Shown: piece by piece, positions 43,322 to 52,170 of the stretch
Numbering within the stretch: the first letter of the stretch is position 1
Layout of the letters: the number at the start of each line of letters is the position of its first letter
Assembly: GCF_015546995.1 (NCBI RefSeq)
Contig: NZ_JADMUH010000001.1
Span: 62,001-126,000, forward strand
Length of the DNA: 64,000 bases
Reading direction: 5' to 3'
DNA from: Streptococcus infantis
GTDB taxonomy: Bacteria > Bacillota > Bacilli > Lactobacillales > Streptococcaceae
Notes under the pieces: generated by a model
Seen by the model: only the letters and a program-made list of their open reading frames with translations
What the model was told of the DNA's origin: nothing
Database searches by the model: none
Translations under genes and position numbers: made by a program

Positions 43322-43795
43322 ATGTCCCAAGAAGAATACCTTCGACTAAAAAAAGAATATAAAATTCGACTAGTATTAGTAATAGTTCTATTCGTATTAT
43401 TTTCTATCCTAAGTATCTTGCTCATCATAAATCTCAATAGATTTATCCCACTAGGCGTGACAGCCATGGCTACAGTTGTGCCATTTAACCATTTTTTACT
43501 CGTTCTACTTTGGGAAGAGAAAAAAGCGATTGAAGCAGAGCATCCTGAATGGAAGGACCTTAGTACAAGTGGAGCTAGGGTCCCTTCGTCAGAAATGAGT
43601 AAACGGAATTTGGCAGCTATTGGAAGTATCATTGCTTTGTTCTTATCGTTTGCTTTACTCTATAGGCCTGCTAAGGTATACCAGAAGGTACCTACTGCCG
43701 ATGAACTAAAGAACCTTCCCAAGATTGAGAACAATGGCATTACTAAACTAGATAATAAGAAAATTCCAAAAATAAAAAGTGAATCAGAAGAATAA
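43322..43795 (+). CDS. Unrecognised membrane protein
   Basis: 157 residues with three predicted membrane helices (about 15-37, 42-62 and 97-113) and a charged C-terminal tail ending EPIKSESEE-like (IKSESEE). The loop between helices 2 and 3 is polar (EHPEWKDLSTSG). No known domain is recognised. AGAGG lies about ten bases upstream; another ATG seven bases earlier is out of frame. It shares a terminator region with the converging HAD gene. Confidence 0.7.
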   Translation: MSQEEYLRLKKEYKIRLVLVIVLFVLFSILSILLIINLNRFIPLGVTAMATVVPFNHFLLVLLWEEKKAIEAEHPEWKDLSTSGARVPSSEMSKRNLAAIGSIIALFLSFALLYRPAKVYQKVPTADELKNLPKIENNGITKLDNKKIPKIKSESEE

Positions 43796-43808
43796 TCTGT
43801 AATTAAAA

Positions 43809-43853
43809 TACCCCAGGAGTTAGACTTTTTCTCTAACTTCTGGGGTACTTTTT
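43809..43853. terminator. Terminator after membrane-protein pair
   Basis: Sixteen-bp stem (43809-43824 with 43832-43847) built on TACCCCAG and its complement, with a T-run. The strongest hairpin in this part of the window. Confidence 0.85.
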
Positions 43854-43868
43854 TATATGTTAATCATG

Positions 43869-44675
43869 TTACAAGACCCAAGTTCGAATGGCATGGGCAA
43901 CGCCTGATTCATCATTTGTTTTGGTGATGTATTTGGCGATTTTTTTGAGTTCTGGGTTTCCGTTTTCCATAACAACGGGGTTTCCAACGACTTCGAGCAT
44001 GGCGCGATCATTTTCTTCGTCACCGATCGCCATAGTTTCATCTTTGCTTAATCCAAGTTTCTCAGCTAGGTGCGTGATAGCAGATCCCTTGTCTACATCC
44101 TTTTTAAGGAGTTCTAGGTAAAATGGAGCAGATTTGTTGATGGAGTATCGCTCGTAAAAATCTGCTGGAATCTTTTCAATAGCAGCATCGAGAATCTCAG
44201 GTTCGTCGATAAACATACATTTGACGATTTCTTTATCAGCCATCTCTTCAGGTGTACGATAAAAAATTGGCATGCTGACGAGAGTTGACTCGTGTACGGT
44301 ATATTTTCCGATATTGCGATTGGCAGTGTAGATGCCGTCCTTGGTAATAGCATGCATATGGACTCCCAGTTTACGACTGAGAAATTCCATATCCAGATAG
44401 TCCTCGTAAGTCAAGGATTCGCTGATAATCTCATGGCCATTAGCGGTTTCTTGGACAAGGGCACCGTTGAAGGTCACAACATAGTCACCTTCATCTCTCA
44501 ACTGCAAGTCGTCAAGGAGTTTGGCAACACCAGCGATGGGGCGTCCTGTTGCAATAACAACCTTGACTCCAGCAGCTTTGGCATCTTGGATAGCTGCAAA
44601 AACTTCTGGAGTAATTTCTTTTTTGCTATTAACCAGGGTACCATCTATATCGACGGCGATTAATTTTATACTCAT
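43869..44675 (-). CDS. Cof-type HAD family hydrolase
   Basis: Haloacid-dehalogenase-type phosphatase with a C2 cap, 268 residues. Motif I is VDIDGTLV (about residues 8-15), motif II is ATGRP (about 42-46), motif III a conserved Lys in the KGSAIT segment, and motif IV is GDEENDRAMLEV (about 216-227). These enzymes dephosphorylate sugar phosphates or flavin precursors; the substrate is not evident. An AGAGGAA ribosome-binding site is present. It starts 12 bases after the HD gene, so the two form an operon on the minus strand. Confidence 0.92.
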   Translation of the reverse strand: MSIKLIAVDIDGTLVNSKKEITPEVFAAIQDAKAAGVKVVIATGRPIAGVAKLLDDLQLRDEGDYVVTFNGALVQETANGHEIISESLTYEDYLDMEFLSRKLGVHMHAITKDGIYTANRNIGKYTVHESTLVSMPIFYRTPEEMADKEIVKCMFIDEPEILDAAIEKIPADFYERYSINKSAPFYLELLKKDVDKGSAITHLAEKLGLSKDETMAIGDEENDRAMLEVVGNPVVMENGNPELKKIAKYITKTNDESGVAHAIRTWVL

Positions 44676-44687
44676 AAATTTCCTCTG

Positions 44688-45992
44688 TTATTTCTTATCT
44701 GGATTAAAATGATCATTCTCAATCAGTTTTGAAAATTGTTGAATGATATTTGTGAAAATACTGTTTTGCTTTAGCATTTCTTTAGGAAAGTAGAAACGGT
44801 TGTCACCATGACGGCTTCCTGCAAGAGATTGGACGATAGGAGATAGGCTAGAAAGCTCTGCTAGTTCACCATTCTTTTGGACAATCTCGATTTGAGTTCT
44901 AGGATTTTCAGACTCTGGTCGATAAATATCGTAAGGAAGGTCAAAATTCTTGTGGATAGCAGTGTAGTAGTTGGGGTCAAAACCAATATCTTCTACTAAA
45001 TTCCGCATGATTTCAAGCTGGTCTTGGTCGCACTCAGAAAAAGTAATAGATTTGAAGACCTTACGGTTGATAAAACGTTGGGAAAGATCAGCTAAAATCT
45101 TGTCTGTACTAGTCATCCAGAGTTGGAAATAGGTATTCATAACCCCGTCATCTAGTGCTAGATAGTCAGACAAGCTAACATTTTTCTCAAAAAATGGCAG
45201 TAGATGTGGGGATGTAAGGGCAAAGAAGTCCTTATTTTCAGGAAAGAGCTCCTTAGCACGTTTCAAAAGATTTTGCAGAAGGACTTCCATGGCTCTTGTA
45301 GCTGGGTGGAAATAAACCTGCATATACATCTGGTAACGACTGAGGACATAATCCTCGATGGCATGCATCCCATTACGCTGAAAGGCAATGCCATTTTCAA
45401 CAGGACGAATGACACGAAGAATACGTGTCAGATCGAACTGGCCATAAAAAGCACCGGTGAAGTAGGAGTCGCGAAGGAGATAGTCCATACGGTCTGCATC
45501 AATCTGACTAGAAATGAGTTGAACCACTTGTTTGTTGGGATAAGTGTGATCGATAACGCTGGCTACATTTTTTGGAAAGTCCGGTGCAACCTGCAAAAGA
45601 ACCTGATGAATCTCTGTATCAGGGCTTTGGATAATTTCCTGGGTAATGGCCTCGTGGTCGGTGTCAAAGAGATTTTCAAAAGTATGAGAGTAGGCACCGT
45701 GTCCGAGATCATGTAGAAGAGCCGCAGTCATGGTTAATAGTGACTCGTTAGAATCCCATTCCTCAGGATATTTCTCCTCAAAAATCTCAGTGATTTGACG
45801 GGCAATTTCGTAGACACCCAAACAGTGAGAAAAACGACTATGCTCTCCACCGTGGAAAGTATAGCTAGATGTCCCAAGCTGTTTGATGCGACGGAGCCGC
45901 TGAAATTCTTTGGTATTGATCAGGTCATAAATGACTTGATTATTAACGTGGATATAGTTGTGAACTGGGTCACGAAATACTTTTTCATTCAT
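44688..45992 (-). CDS. HD domain phosphohydrolase (YwfO-like)
   Basis: 434 residues from MNEKVFRDPVHNYIHV; a frame extending upstream is not supported. The HD motif is in TAALLHDLGHGAYSHTFE (about residues 72-89), with metal-binding His at GEHSRFSHCLGVYEIA (about 45-60) and a distal Asp in DADRMDYLLRDS. Close relatives include YwfO and the enterococcal EF1143, which hydrolyses dNTPs. The predicted promoter places the start of transcription on the A of the ATG, so the mRNA may be leaderless. HAD hydrolase follows. Confidence 0.9.
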   Translation of the reverse strand: MNEKVFRDPVHNYIHVNNQVIYDLINTKEFQRLRRIKQLGTSSYTFHGGEHSRFSHCLGVYEIARQITEIFEEKYPEEWDSNESLLTMTAALLHDLGHGAYSHTFENLFDTDHEAITQEIIQSPDTEIHQVLLQVAPDFPKNVASVIDHTYPNKQVVQLISSQIDADRMDYLLRDSYFTGAFYGQFDLTRILRVIRPVENGIAFQRNGMHAIEDYVLSRYQMYMQVYFHPATRAMEVLLQNLLKRAKELFPENKDFFALTSPHLLPFFEKNVSLSDYLALDDGVMNTYFQLWMTSTDKILADLSQRFINRKVFKSITFSECDQDQLEIMRNLVEDIGFDPNYYTAIHKNFDLPYDIYRPESENPRTQIEIVQKNGELAELSSLSPIVQSLAGSRHGDNRFYFPKEMLKQNSIFTNIIQQFSKLIENDHFNPDKK

Positions 45993-45998
45993 AAGACC

Positions 45999-46007
45999 AT
46001 TATAGCA
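45999..46007 (-). promoter_or_regulatory. Extended -10 promoter of HD-hydrolase gene
   Basis: Minus-strand TGCTATAAT ends six bases before the ATG, so a standard start site coincides with the first codon. No Shine-Dalgarno is visible. Confidence 0.65.
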
Positions 46008-46022
46008 AATTCCTTGCCTTTT

Positions 46023-46031
46023 TGGTAAAAT
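46023..46031 (+). promoter_or_regulatory. Extended -10 promoter of DUF1934 gene
   Basis: TGGTAAAAT, 33 bases before the GTG. Its -35 position overlaps the -10 of the divergent HD gene and the reverse is also true. Confidence 0.6.
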
Positions 46032-46064
46032 AGTAGGGATAAGTGAGAAGAAAGAGGAATAGTT

Positions 46065-46442
46065 GTGAAGATTAGAATGAGAAATACTATCAAGTTCGAT
46101 GAACAATTGGAAGTAATCGACCAACTTTATGATGTTGAATTACGGGAAAAGGGCGATTTTTCCTATCTTTTGTTTTACAATGAGGAGCAAGAAAAGGTAG
46201 TTTTGAAATTTAATGGGGAGGAACTGGTCATGTCACGTTTCTCAAATCCTAAGACCATCATGCGTTTTCTGAAGGATTCTGATAGTTTAGCCTATATTCC
46301 GACACCTATAGGCATGCAGGAGTTTATTATCCAAACAAGCTACTATGAAGTTGGTGAAGAGAGGATTGAACTAGCCTATCAACTTCAGAACAAAGAAGGG
46401 GTTCCATTTGCGAACTACCGCTTAGAAATTACTTGGGGATAA
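46065..46442 (+). CDS. DUF1934 family beta-barrel protein (YwiB-like)
   Basis: Cytoplasmic protein of 125 residues that reads as a lipocalin-like all-beta barrel: MKIRMRNTIKFDEQ at the N-terminus and a DKLELKYQLQNKEGV-type strand (ERIELAYQLQNKEGV) near the end. The start is GTG, with AAAGAGGA at six bases. Small-molecule binding is inferred from fold only; function unknown. It is transcribed divergently from the HD hydrolase and ends just before a repeat element with a terminator-like stem. Confidence 0.8.
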   Translation: MKIRMRNTIKFDEQLEVIDQLYDVELREKGDFSYLLFYNEEQEKVVLKFNGEELVMSRFSNPKTIMRFLKDSDSLAYIPTPIGMQEFIIQTSYYEVGEERIELAYQLQNKEGVPFANYRLEITWG

Positions 46443-46448
46443 GAAAAA

Positions 46449-46621
46449 GAGGCTGGGACAAAAGTCCTAGCCTCTCAATTGTCTTTGGATTGTCGAACAA
46501 GACGCAGTGGTTGAGTGGGCTCTACTACGCTGATTTTATCAGCTTTTACAGCCTTACTCAACTGTGCGGAGGTGGGACGACGAAATCGAATTCTAACGAA
46601 TTACCGATTTCTGTCCCACTC
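46449..46621. repeat. Intergenic repeat element, copy 1
   Basis: About 173 bases made of three foldable parts. (1) 46450-46475, stem GAGGCTGGGAC/GTCCTAGCCTC with AAAA loop. (2) GTTGAGT/ACTCAAC (46511-46517 with 46557-46563) around an inner hairpin GCTGAT/ATCAGC (46530-46544). (3) GTGGGAC (46573-46579) with GTCCCAC (46614-46620) enclosing GAAATCG and CGATTTC. Copies 2 and 3 in this window share the same block order. It may end both converging transcripts. Confidence 0.85.
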
Positions 46622-47704
46622 TCATTTGATATACAGTTCCTGATTTTTCAAGACAATTTCACGTACACTTGTAAATTTCTTAAGTTTTTTAAGCTCTTCT
46701 GGATGGGTTACAAGAGTGATGACATAGCCTTGTTTACCCATGCGTCCTGTACGACCCGCACGGTGAGTGTAAGTTTCCGTGTCTCTAGGGACGTCAAAGT
46801 TAATCACGCATTCCAGGCTATCAATGTCGATACCACGAGCGAGAAGGTCTGTGGCAAGAAGTAGTGTCAGTTGATTATCTTTGAATTTTTCTAGAATAAC
46901 TTTTCTAAATTTAACGTTGACATCGCTAGCTAGCGAAACTGCTAAAACATCACGATATTGTAATTTTTCCTCTGCACTTCCAAGGTCTGACAAGCTATTA
47001 AAGAAGACAAGACTACGGAAATCTTCAACCTGTGCCAGTTTACGAAGCATATCTACTCTGTGACGTTGGTCTACTTGCATGTAGAAGTGTTGAATATTGT
47101 CTAACTTTTGGTCTGATAGATCAATGATGAGCGTGTTAGGTGCAATCTTATCTTGGTCAAATTTGGTAGTGGCACTCATGTAAATAAGTTGATGGTCACG
47201 AGGTGCATAGTTGGTAATTTTTTCAACAAAATGAATTTGAGAATCATCAAGGAGTTGGTCGAATTCATCAAGAATGATTGTTTCCACATTCATCATCTTG
47301 ATTTTTTTCAATTTGACGAGTTCAAAGATACGACCAGGTGTTCCAATCAGAATTTCTGGTCCTTTTTTAAGTCGTTCAATTTGGCGTTTCTGGCTCGAAC
47401 CAGATAGAAATAGCTGAGCTGTTAATCCGATAGCCTCACCCCAGGTTTTAGTAACTTCAAAAATTTGTCCAGCAAGCTCGGTATTAGGTGCTAAAATCAA
47501 TAATTGTTGGGCTTTTTTCTTTTGCAGTTTGAGAAGACTAGGTAGGAGATAGGCTAAAGTCTTTCCTGTTCCAGTTGGACTGACTCCAAGAAGATTTTCA
47601 CCTTTTGTTATAGGCTCAAAAAGTTGAATTTGAATGGGAGTAAATTCTTGGAAGCCCAGTTGAACAATCAATTCTTGCCATTCGGTAGTTAGTTTGGTTT
47701 TCAT
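46622..47704 (-). CDS. DEAD-box RNA helicase
   Basis: ATP-dependent RNA helicase, 360 residues, which is short for the family (no C-terminal RNA-binding extension). Q motif region FQEFTPIQIQL (about 18-28), motif I SPTGTGKT (about 39-46), motif Ib TPGRI, motif II DEFD (a DEAD variant, about 145-148), motif III SAT and motif VI HRAGRTGRMG (about 317-326). YfmL/RhlB-type small helicases in Firmicutes help ribosome assembly or cold growth; a precise role is not inferable. It overlaps the Gfo/Idh gene by four bases. Confidence 0.92.
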   Translation of the reverse strand: MKTKLTTEWQELIVQLGFQEFTPIQIQLFEPITKGENLLGVSPTGTGKTLAYLLPSLLKLQKKKAQQLLILAPNTELAGQIFEVTKTWGEAIGLTAQLFLSGSSQKRQIERLKKGPEILIGTPGRIFELVKLKKIKMMNVETIILDEFDQLLDDSQIHFVEKITNYAPRDHQLIYMSATTKFDQDKIAPNTLIIDLSDQKLDNIQHFYMQVDQRHRVDMLRKLAQVEDFRSLVFFNSLSDLGSAEEKLQYRDVLAVSLASDVNVKFRKVILEKFKDNQLTLLLATDLLARGIDIDSLECVINFDVPRDTETYTHRAGRTGRMGKQGYVITLVTHPEELKKLKKFTSVREIVLKNQELYIK

Positions 47705-48678
47705 TTTTCTGCCTCAAATCTAATGCCAGCATTCTGGCGCATGGTGTAAAGTAGGTTGTGGACGTGTGCCGCATCATCAATCCAAGATTGGTAGAGATTC
47801 AGGTCTGCTTGCTTGATCATGTTTGCAAAAGCAGCAACTTCCTCAGTCATGTTGTGAGGAGCCTGCTGGATAGGAAGTTTAACTTCATTTCCTTGATGGT
47901 CTGTGAAAATAGCTGAACTAACAAGTTCAATAGTATCAAGTGTCAGTGTTCCATCTGTCGTATAAATTTCGCAAGGAAGATTAGAAGTGATATTCTTTCC
48001 TGCTTTGATATGTACTTGATAGTCAGGATAGTAGAGCATGCCGTCACCGTTCAAATCGATACTATTATCTAGTTTCTGAGCTTGATAGGTTGCATGAGTC
48101 GGTTTTCCAAATAAGCGGATTGCTGCGTATAGAGTATAAATACCAAGATCCATAAGTGCACCACCTGCAAAACGGTCTGAGAAAACATTAGGAGTATCGC
48201 CAGCAAGTAGGTTAGGCATCTTAGAAGAGTATTTAGCGTAGTTAAAGTCTGCACCAAGAATTTGTTTGTTGGCAAGAAAGCCTTTGATTGTGGCAAAAGC
48301 ATCTTCATGATAGTTACGTGCTGCTTCAAAGATAAAACATTTATTATCTTTAGCTGTTTGAACTAAATCCTGCCATTCTTGTGGTTGAGTGACGGCTGGT
48401 TTTTCAAGGATAACATGTTTTCCAGCAGATAAAGCCATCTTTGCTTGGCTAAAATGCAGGGAATTCGGACTAGCAATGTATACCACATCGAATGAATCAT
48501 TAAAGAAATCATTTAACTGATCAAATAGCTTAACGCCTTGATATTGTTCAACAAACTTTTCTGCGGTTTCTATTTTTCTAGAATAGACTGCACCCAGTTG
48601 AAATTTTCCGCTAGTATGGGCAACCTCTAGAAAATGATGGCTGATTGAACTAGTTCCTATGATACCAAGTTTTAGCAT
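47701..48678 (-). CDS. Gfo/Idh/MocA family oxidoreductase
   Basis: NAD(P)-dependent sugar-type dehydrogenase, 325 residues from MLKLGIIGTSS, preceded by AAAGGAG at the correct spacing. The nucleotide-binding motif is GIIGTSSISHHF (about residues 5-16) and the catalytic-Lys motif is HVILEKPAV (about 90-98), followed by a GGALMDLGIYTLYA helix (about 164-177). The substrate is unknown. It begins the transcript that continues into the DEAD-box gene (overlap ATGA). Confidence 0.9.
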   Translation of the reverse strand: MLKLGIIGTSSISHHFLEVAHTSGKFQLGAVYSRKIETAEKFVEQYQGVKLFDQLNDFFNDSFDVVYIASPNSLHFSQAKMALSAGKHVILEKPAVTQPQEWQDLVQTAKDNKCFIFEAARNYHEDAFATIKGFLANKQILGADFNYAKYSSKMPNLLAGDTPNVFSDRFAGGALMDLGIYTLYAAIRLFGKPTHATYQAQKLDNSIDLNGDGMLYYPDYQVHIKAGKNITSNLPCEIYTTDGTLTLDTIELVSSAIFTDHQGNEVKLPIQQAPHNMTEEVAAFANMIKQADLNLYQSWIDDAAHVHNLLYTMRQNAGIRFEAEK

Positions 48679-48789
48679 AGTTACTCCTTTTCCACAAGTA
48701 ATGATTGATTTCATTATATCATAGAAAGAGTCAACTAGATAAGTTAAGATAATTCTTTTGCTTTGATACTTCGAAATTTCTAGAAAAAA

Positions 48790-48798
48790 TGGTACAAT
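48790..48798 (+). promoter_or_regulatory. Extended -10 promoter of YoaK-type gene
   Basis: TGGTACAAT, 26 bases before the ATG, with AGGAG following. Confidence 0.6.
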
Positions 48799-48824
48799 AG
48801 TTACAGTATATTTAGGAGATTAGT

Positions 48825-49520
48825 ATGAGATTATTACCTATGAGAAAAATTTCTCGTCATTCAAAAAGATTGGCGCTTTTTTTGACTTTTTGTGCAGGCT
48901 ATGTAGATGCCTATACGTTTATTGTAAGAGGGAATACCTTAGTCGCTGGGCAAACAGGGAATGTGGTATTTCTATCAGTCGGAATCGTTCAGAGAAATTT
49001 GGCTGATGCTGAAATAAAGATATTGACACTTTTATCTTTCATGTTAGGCGTTTTTTTGCTTACGATTTACAAGGAAAAACTTCGCATTGTTAAAAAACCC
49101 ATTCTATCACTTGTTCCATTAGCTATTTTATCATTGATAATCGGCTTTGTTCCATTGAGTGTTGATAACATGTTTATTATTCCTCCTCTGGCTTTTTGTA
49201 TGGGTCTGGTTACAACAGCTTTTGGAGAGGTTTCTGGAATTGCCTATAATAATGCCTTTATGACGGGAAATATCAAACGCACCATGTTGGCTTTTGGCGA
49301 ATACGTCCGGACCAAGCATACAGCCTTTTTGATGGAAGGATTGATTTTTGTGAGCCTACTTGTTAGTTTCATTCTAGGAGTAGTATTTTCAGCTTACTTA
49401 ACGATTATCTTCAACGAAAAAACAATTTTAGGTGTCCCTATCATGATGAGTATTTTTTATCTAAGTATGATTTTATCTTCTTTGCGAAAAAAGTCTAATA
49501 AAAGGCTGAATTTTGAATGA
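48825..49520 (+). CDS. YoaK/DUF1275 family membrane protein
   Basis: 231 residues and about six membrane helices. The family signature is FCAGYVDAYTFIVRGNTLVAGQTGNVV (seen from about residue 22), and GEVSGIAYNNAFMTGNIKR occurs later in the chain. Function unknown. A second ATG five codons in is possible, but AGGAG suits the first. Monocistronic; the L21 leader promoter begins inside its last codons region. Confidence 0.88.
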   Translation: MRLLPMRKISRHSKRLALFLTFCAGYVDAYTFIVRGNTLVAGQTGNVVFLSVGIVQRNLADAEIKILTLLSFMLGVFLLTIYKEKLRIVKKPILSLVPLAILSLIIGFVPLSVDNMFIIPPLAFCMGLVTTAFGEVSGIAYNNAFMTGNIKRTMLAFGEYVRTKHTAFLMEGLIFVSLLVSFILGVVFSAYLTIIFNEKTILGVPIMMSIFYLSMILSSLRKKSNKRLNFE

Positions 49521-49526
49521 AAATAC

Positions 49527-49555
49527 TTGTCAAAAATTTGGAATCATGCTATACT
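49527..49555 (+). promoter_or_regulatory. rplU operon promoter
   Basis: TTGTCA (49527-49532), exact 17-base spacer and TATACT (49550-49555), with the L21 leader following. Confidence 0.75.
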
Positions 49556-49561
49556 TGTAGA

Positions 49562-49690
49562 GTTGACTATGCACAGTCCTGTGCAACCGCACGATCATCG
49601 TTGCTTGATTCATCAAGTTTAAGTGGTTCGTCCCACGATGCTAGGCGAGTCTTCACAAAAATTCGGGGAAACCCCAAAAAATCATAGGAG
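49562..49690 (+). promoter_or_regulatory. L21 ribosomal-protein leader
   Basis: A roughly 130-base untranslated leader before rplU. It begins with the hairpin GCACAG/CTGTGC (49571-49576 with 49579-49584) and contains CTTGA/TCAAG (49604-49617 region). Position, length and this opening hairpin match the Firmicute L21 leader, thought to let L21 repress its own operon. Confidence 0.7.
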
Positions 49691-49697
49691 GTGCATA

Positions 49698-50012
49698 ATG
49701 AGCACATACGCAATTATCAAAACTGGCGGAAAACAAGTTAAAGTTGAAGTTGGTCAAGCAGTTTACGTTGAAAAATTGAACGTTGAAGCTGGTCAAGAAG
49801 TTACTTTTAACGAAGTTGTTCTTGTTGGTGGTGAAAACACTGTTGTCGGAACTCCGCTTGTTGCTGGAGCTACTGTAGTTGGAACTGTTGAAAAACAAGG
49901 AAAACAAAAGAAAGTTGTTACTTACAAGTACAAACCTAAAAAAGGTAGCCACCGTAAACAAGGTCACCGTCAACCATACACTAAAGTTGTCATCAACGCA
50001 ATCAACGCTTAA
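49698..50012 (+). CDS. rplU: 50S ribosomal protein L21
   Basis: 104 residues starting [13 protein letters not shown] after AGGAGGTG; a longer upstream frame overlaps the leader. Conserved segments are [32 protein letters not shown] (basic rRNA-binding loop) and the closing VVINAINA. First gene of the rplU-prp-rpmA operon. Confidence 0.97.
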
Positions 50013-50018
50013 TTTTAA

Positions 50019-50372
<354 letters not shown>

Positions 50373-50388
50373 CACGGAGGAAAACATT

Positions 50389-50682
50389 ATGTTAAAAATG
50401 ACTCTTAACAACTTGCAACTTTTCGCCCACAAAAAAGGTGGAGGTTCTACATCAAACGGACGCGATTCACAAGCTAAACGTCTTGGAGCTAAAGCAGCTG
50501 ACGGACAAACTGTAACTGGTGGATCAATCCTTTACCGTCAACGTGGTACACACATCTATCCAGGTGTAAACGTTGGACGTGGTGGAGACGATACTTTGTT
50601 CGCTAAAGTTGAAGGCGTAGTACGTTTCGAACGTAAAGGTCGCGATAAGAAACAAGTTTCTGTTTACCCAATCGCAAAATAA
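50389..50682 (+). CDS. rpmA: 50S ribosomal protein L27 with cleavable N-terminal extension
   Basis: 97 residues as translated. The N-terminus [12 protein letters not shown] precedes [13 protein letters not shown], where mature L27 normally begins; cleavage by Prp after Phe-12 is expected. The strong GGAGG suits the first ATG, although the fourth residue is also Met. Mature L27 reaches into the peptidyl-transferase centre. A terminator follows. Confidence 0.96.
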   Translation: MLKMTLNNLQLFAHKKGGGSTSNGRDSQAKRLGAKAADGQTVTGGSILYRQRGTHIYPGVNVGRGGDDTLFAKVEGVVRFERKGRDKKQVSVYPIAK

Positions 50683-50690
50683 GCATTATA

Positions 50691-50725
50691 AAAGGCTTTC
50701 CGAGATTTTCGGGAAGCCTTTTTTT
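50691..50725 (+). terminator. rpmA terminator
   Basis: Stem AAGGCTTTCCG/CGGGAAGCCTT (with one G-U pair), eight-base loop and T-run to 50725. Confidence 0.85.
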
Positions 50726-50836
50726 GAATAAATTTAGCATCAGTTATTATTTAAGTTTACTTCAGAAACTGTTTTAAATCAATAAAATCTTAAGGAGCTT
50801 ATTTGATTTATTATGATAGATAATAAGAAAGAAATA

Positions 50837-50845
50837 TGGTATAAT
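50837..50845 (+). promoter_or_regulatory. Extended -10 promoter of murA operon
   Basis: TGGTATAAT, 48 bases before the ATG. No strong -35. Confidence 0.6.
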
Positions 50846-50893
50846 ATAGGGTGAGACCTTATGAATATATATTGAAAGAGTATTTAAAAGATA

Positions 50894-52153
50894 ATGAAAA
50901 AAATTGTCATTAACGGTGGACGCCCATTAAAGGGTGAGATAACCATTAGCGGAGCAAAAAATAGTGTAGTTGCTCTGATTCCTGCTATTATTTTATCAGA
51001 TGATGTAGTTATTTTGGATTGTGTTCCAGATATCTCCGATGTCGCTAGTTTGGTTGATATTATGGAAATTATGGGTGCGAGTGTTAAGCGCTATGATGAC
51101 GTTCTAGAAATTGATCCTCGTGGTGTTCAAAATAAACCAATGCCATACGGTAAGATTAACAGTCTTCGCGCATCCTATTATTTCTACGGTAGTCTTCTTG
51201 GACGTTTTGGTGAAGCAACAGTAGGTTTGCCTGGTGGATGTGACTTGGGTCCTCGTCCTATTGACTTGCACTTGAAAGCTTTTGAAGCTATGGGTGCTAA
51301 GACAACCTATGAGGGAGATAATATGAATCTCTCAACTAATGGTTCTAAGTTACAGGGTGCTAGTATTTATATGGATACTGTAAGTGTAGGAGCAACTATT
51401 AATACGATGCTTGCAGCAGTAAAAGCTCAAGGACGTACAGTCATTGAAAATGCTGCTCGAGAGCCTGAAATTATTGATGTAGCTACTTTGTTAAATAATA
51501 TGGGAGCTCATATTCGTGGTGCAGGTACGGATATGATTACTATCGATGGTGTTGAATCTCTACACGGCACACGTCATCAAGTTATTCCAGATCGTATCGA
51601 AGCTGGTACTTATATTTCTTTAGCTGCTGCTGTGGGACAAGGAATTCTTATAAACAATGTACTTTATGAACACTTAGAAGGTTTTATTGCAAAACTTGAA
51701 GAAATGGGTGTTCATATGACGATTTCTGAAGATAGTATCTACGTTGAAGAACAAACAAATCTTAAGGCTGTAAATATCAAAACAGCTCCATATCCAGGAT
51801 TTGCTACAGACCTTCAACAACCGATTACACCACTTTTGTTGAAAGCAGAAGGACGAGGGACACTGATTGATACCATTTATGAAAAACGTGTGAACCATGT
51901 CTTTGAATTAGCTAAAATGAACGCAGATATTACAACGACTAATGATCACATTATCTATAAGGGTGGTAATTCTTTACACGGTGCAAGTGTAAGAGCGACT
52001 GACTTACGTGCAGGTGCAGCCTTGGTTATTGCTGGATTAATGGCTGAAGGTAGAACAGAAATTACTAGTGTGGAGTTCATTTTAAGAGGCTACTCAAATA
52101 TTATTGAAAAATTACGTAAGCTTGGAGCAGATATTGAGCTAATTGAAGATTAG
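50894..52153 (+). CDS. murA1: UDP-N-acetylglucosamine 1-carboxyvinyltransferase
   Basis: First committed step of peptidoglycan synthesis: transfers enolpyruvate from PEP to UDP-GlcNAc; the fosfomycin target. 419 residues, two inside-out alpha/beta domains. The active-site loop [15 protein letters not shown] contains the catalytic Cys (about residue 118). The N-terminal [19 protein letters not shown] binds substrate. Streptococci carry two paralogues; its length and its neighbours (GNAT, SpxR-like, map) fit the one called MurA1 or MurZ in pneumococcus, which I give from memory. Confidence 0.94.
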   Translation: MKKIVINGGRPLKGEITISGAKNSVVALIPAIILSDDVVILDCVPDISDVASLVDIMEIMGASVKRYDDVLEIDPRGVQNKPMPYGKINSLRASYYFYGSLLGRFGEATVGLPGGCDLGPRPIDLHLKAFEAMGAKTTYEGDNMNLSTNGSKLQGASIYMDTVSVGATINTMLAAVKAQGRTVIENAAREPEIIDVATLLNNMGAHIRGAGTDMITIDGVESLHGTRHQVIPDRIEAGTYISLAAAVGQGILINNVLYEHLEGFIAKLEEMGVHMTISEDSIYVEEQTNLKAVNIKTAPYPGFATDLQQPITPLLLKAEGRGTLIDTIYEKRVNHVFELAKMNADITTTNDHIIYKGGNSLHGASVRATDLRAGAALVIAGLMAEGRTEITSVEFILRGYSNIIEKLRKLGADIELIED

Positions 52154-52170
52154 CCATTTTGAGGAACACA

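Noticed and set aside
45204-45716. 170-codon open frame on the plus strand inside the HD-hydrolase gene
   Set aside because: Antisense to a gene with clear HD motifs; no ribosome-binding site, no recognisable domain.
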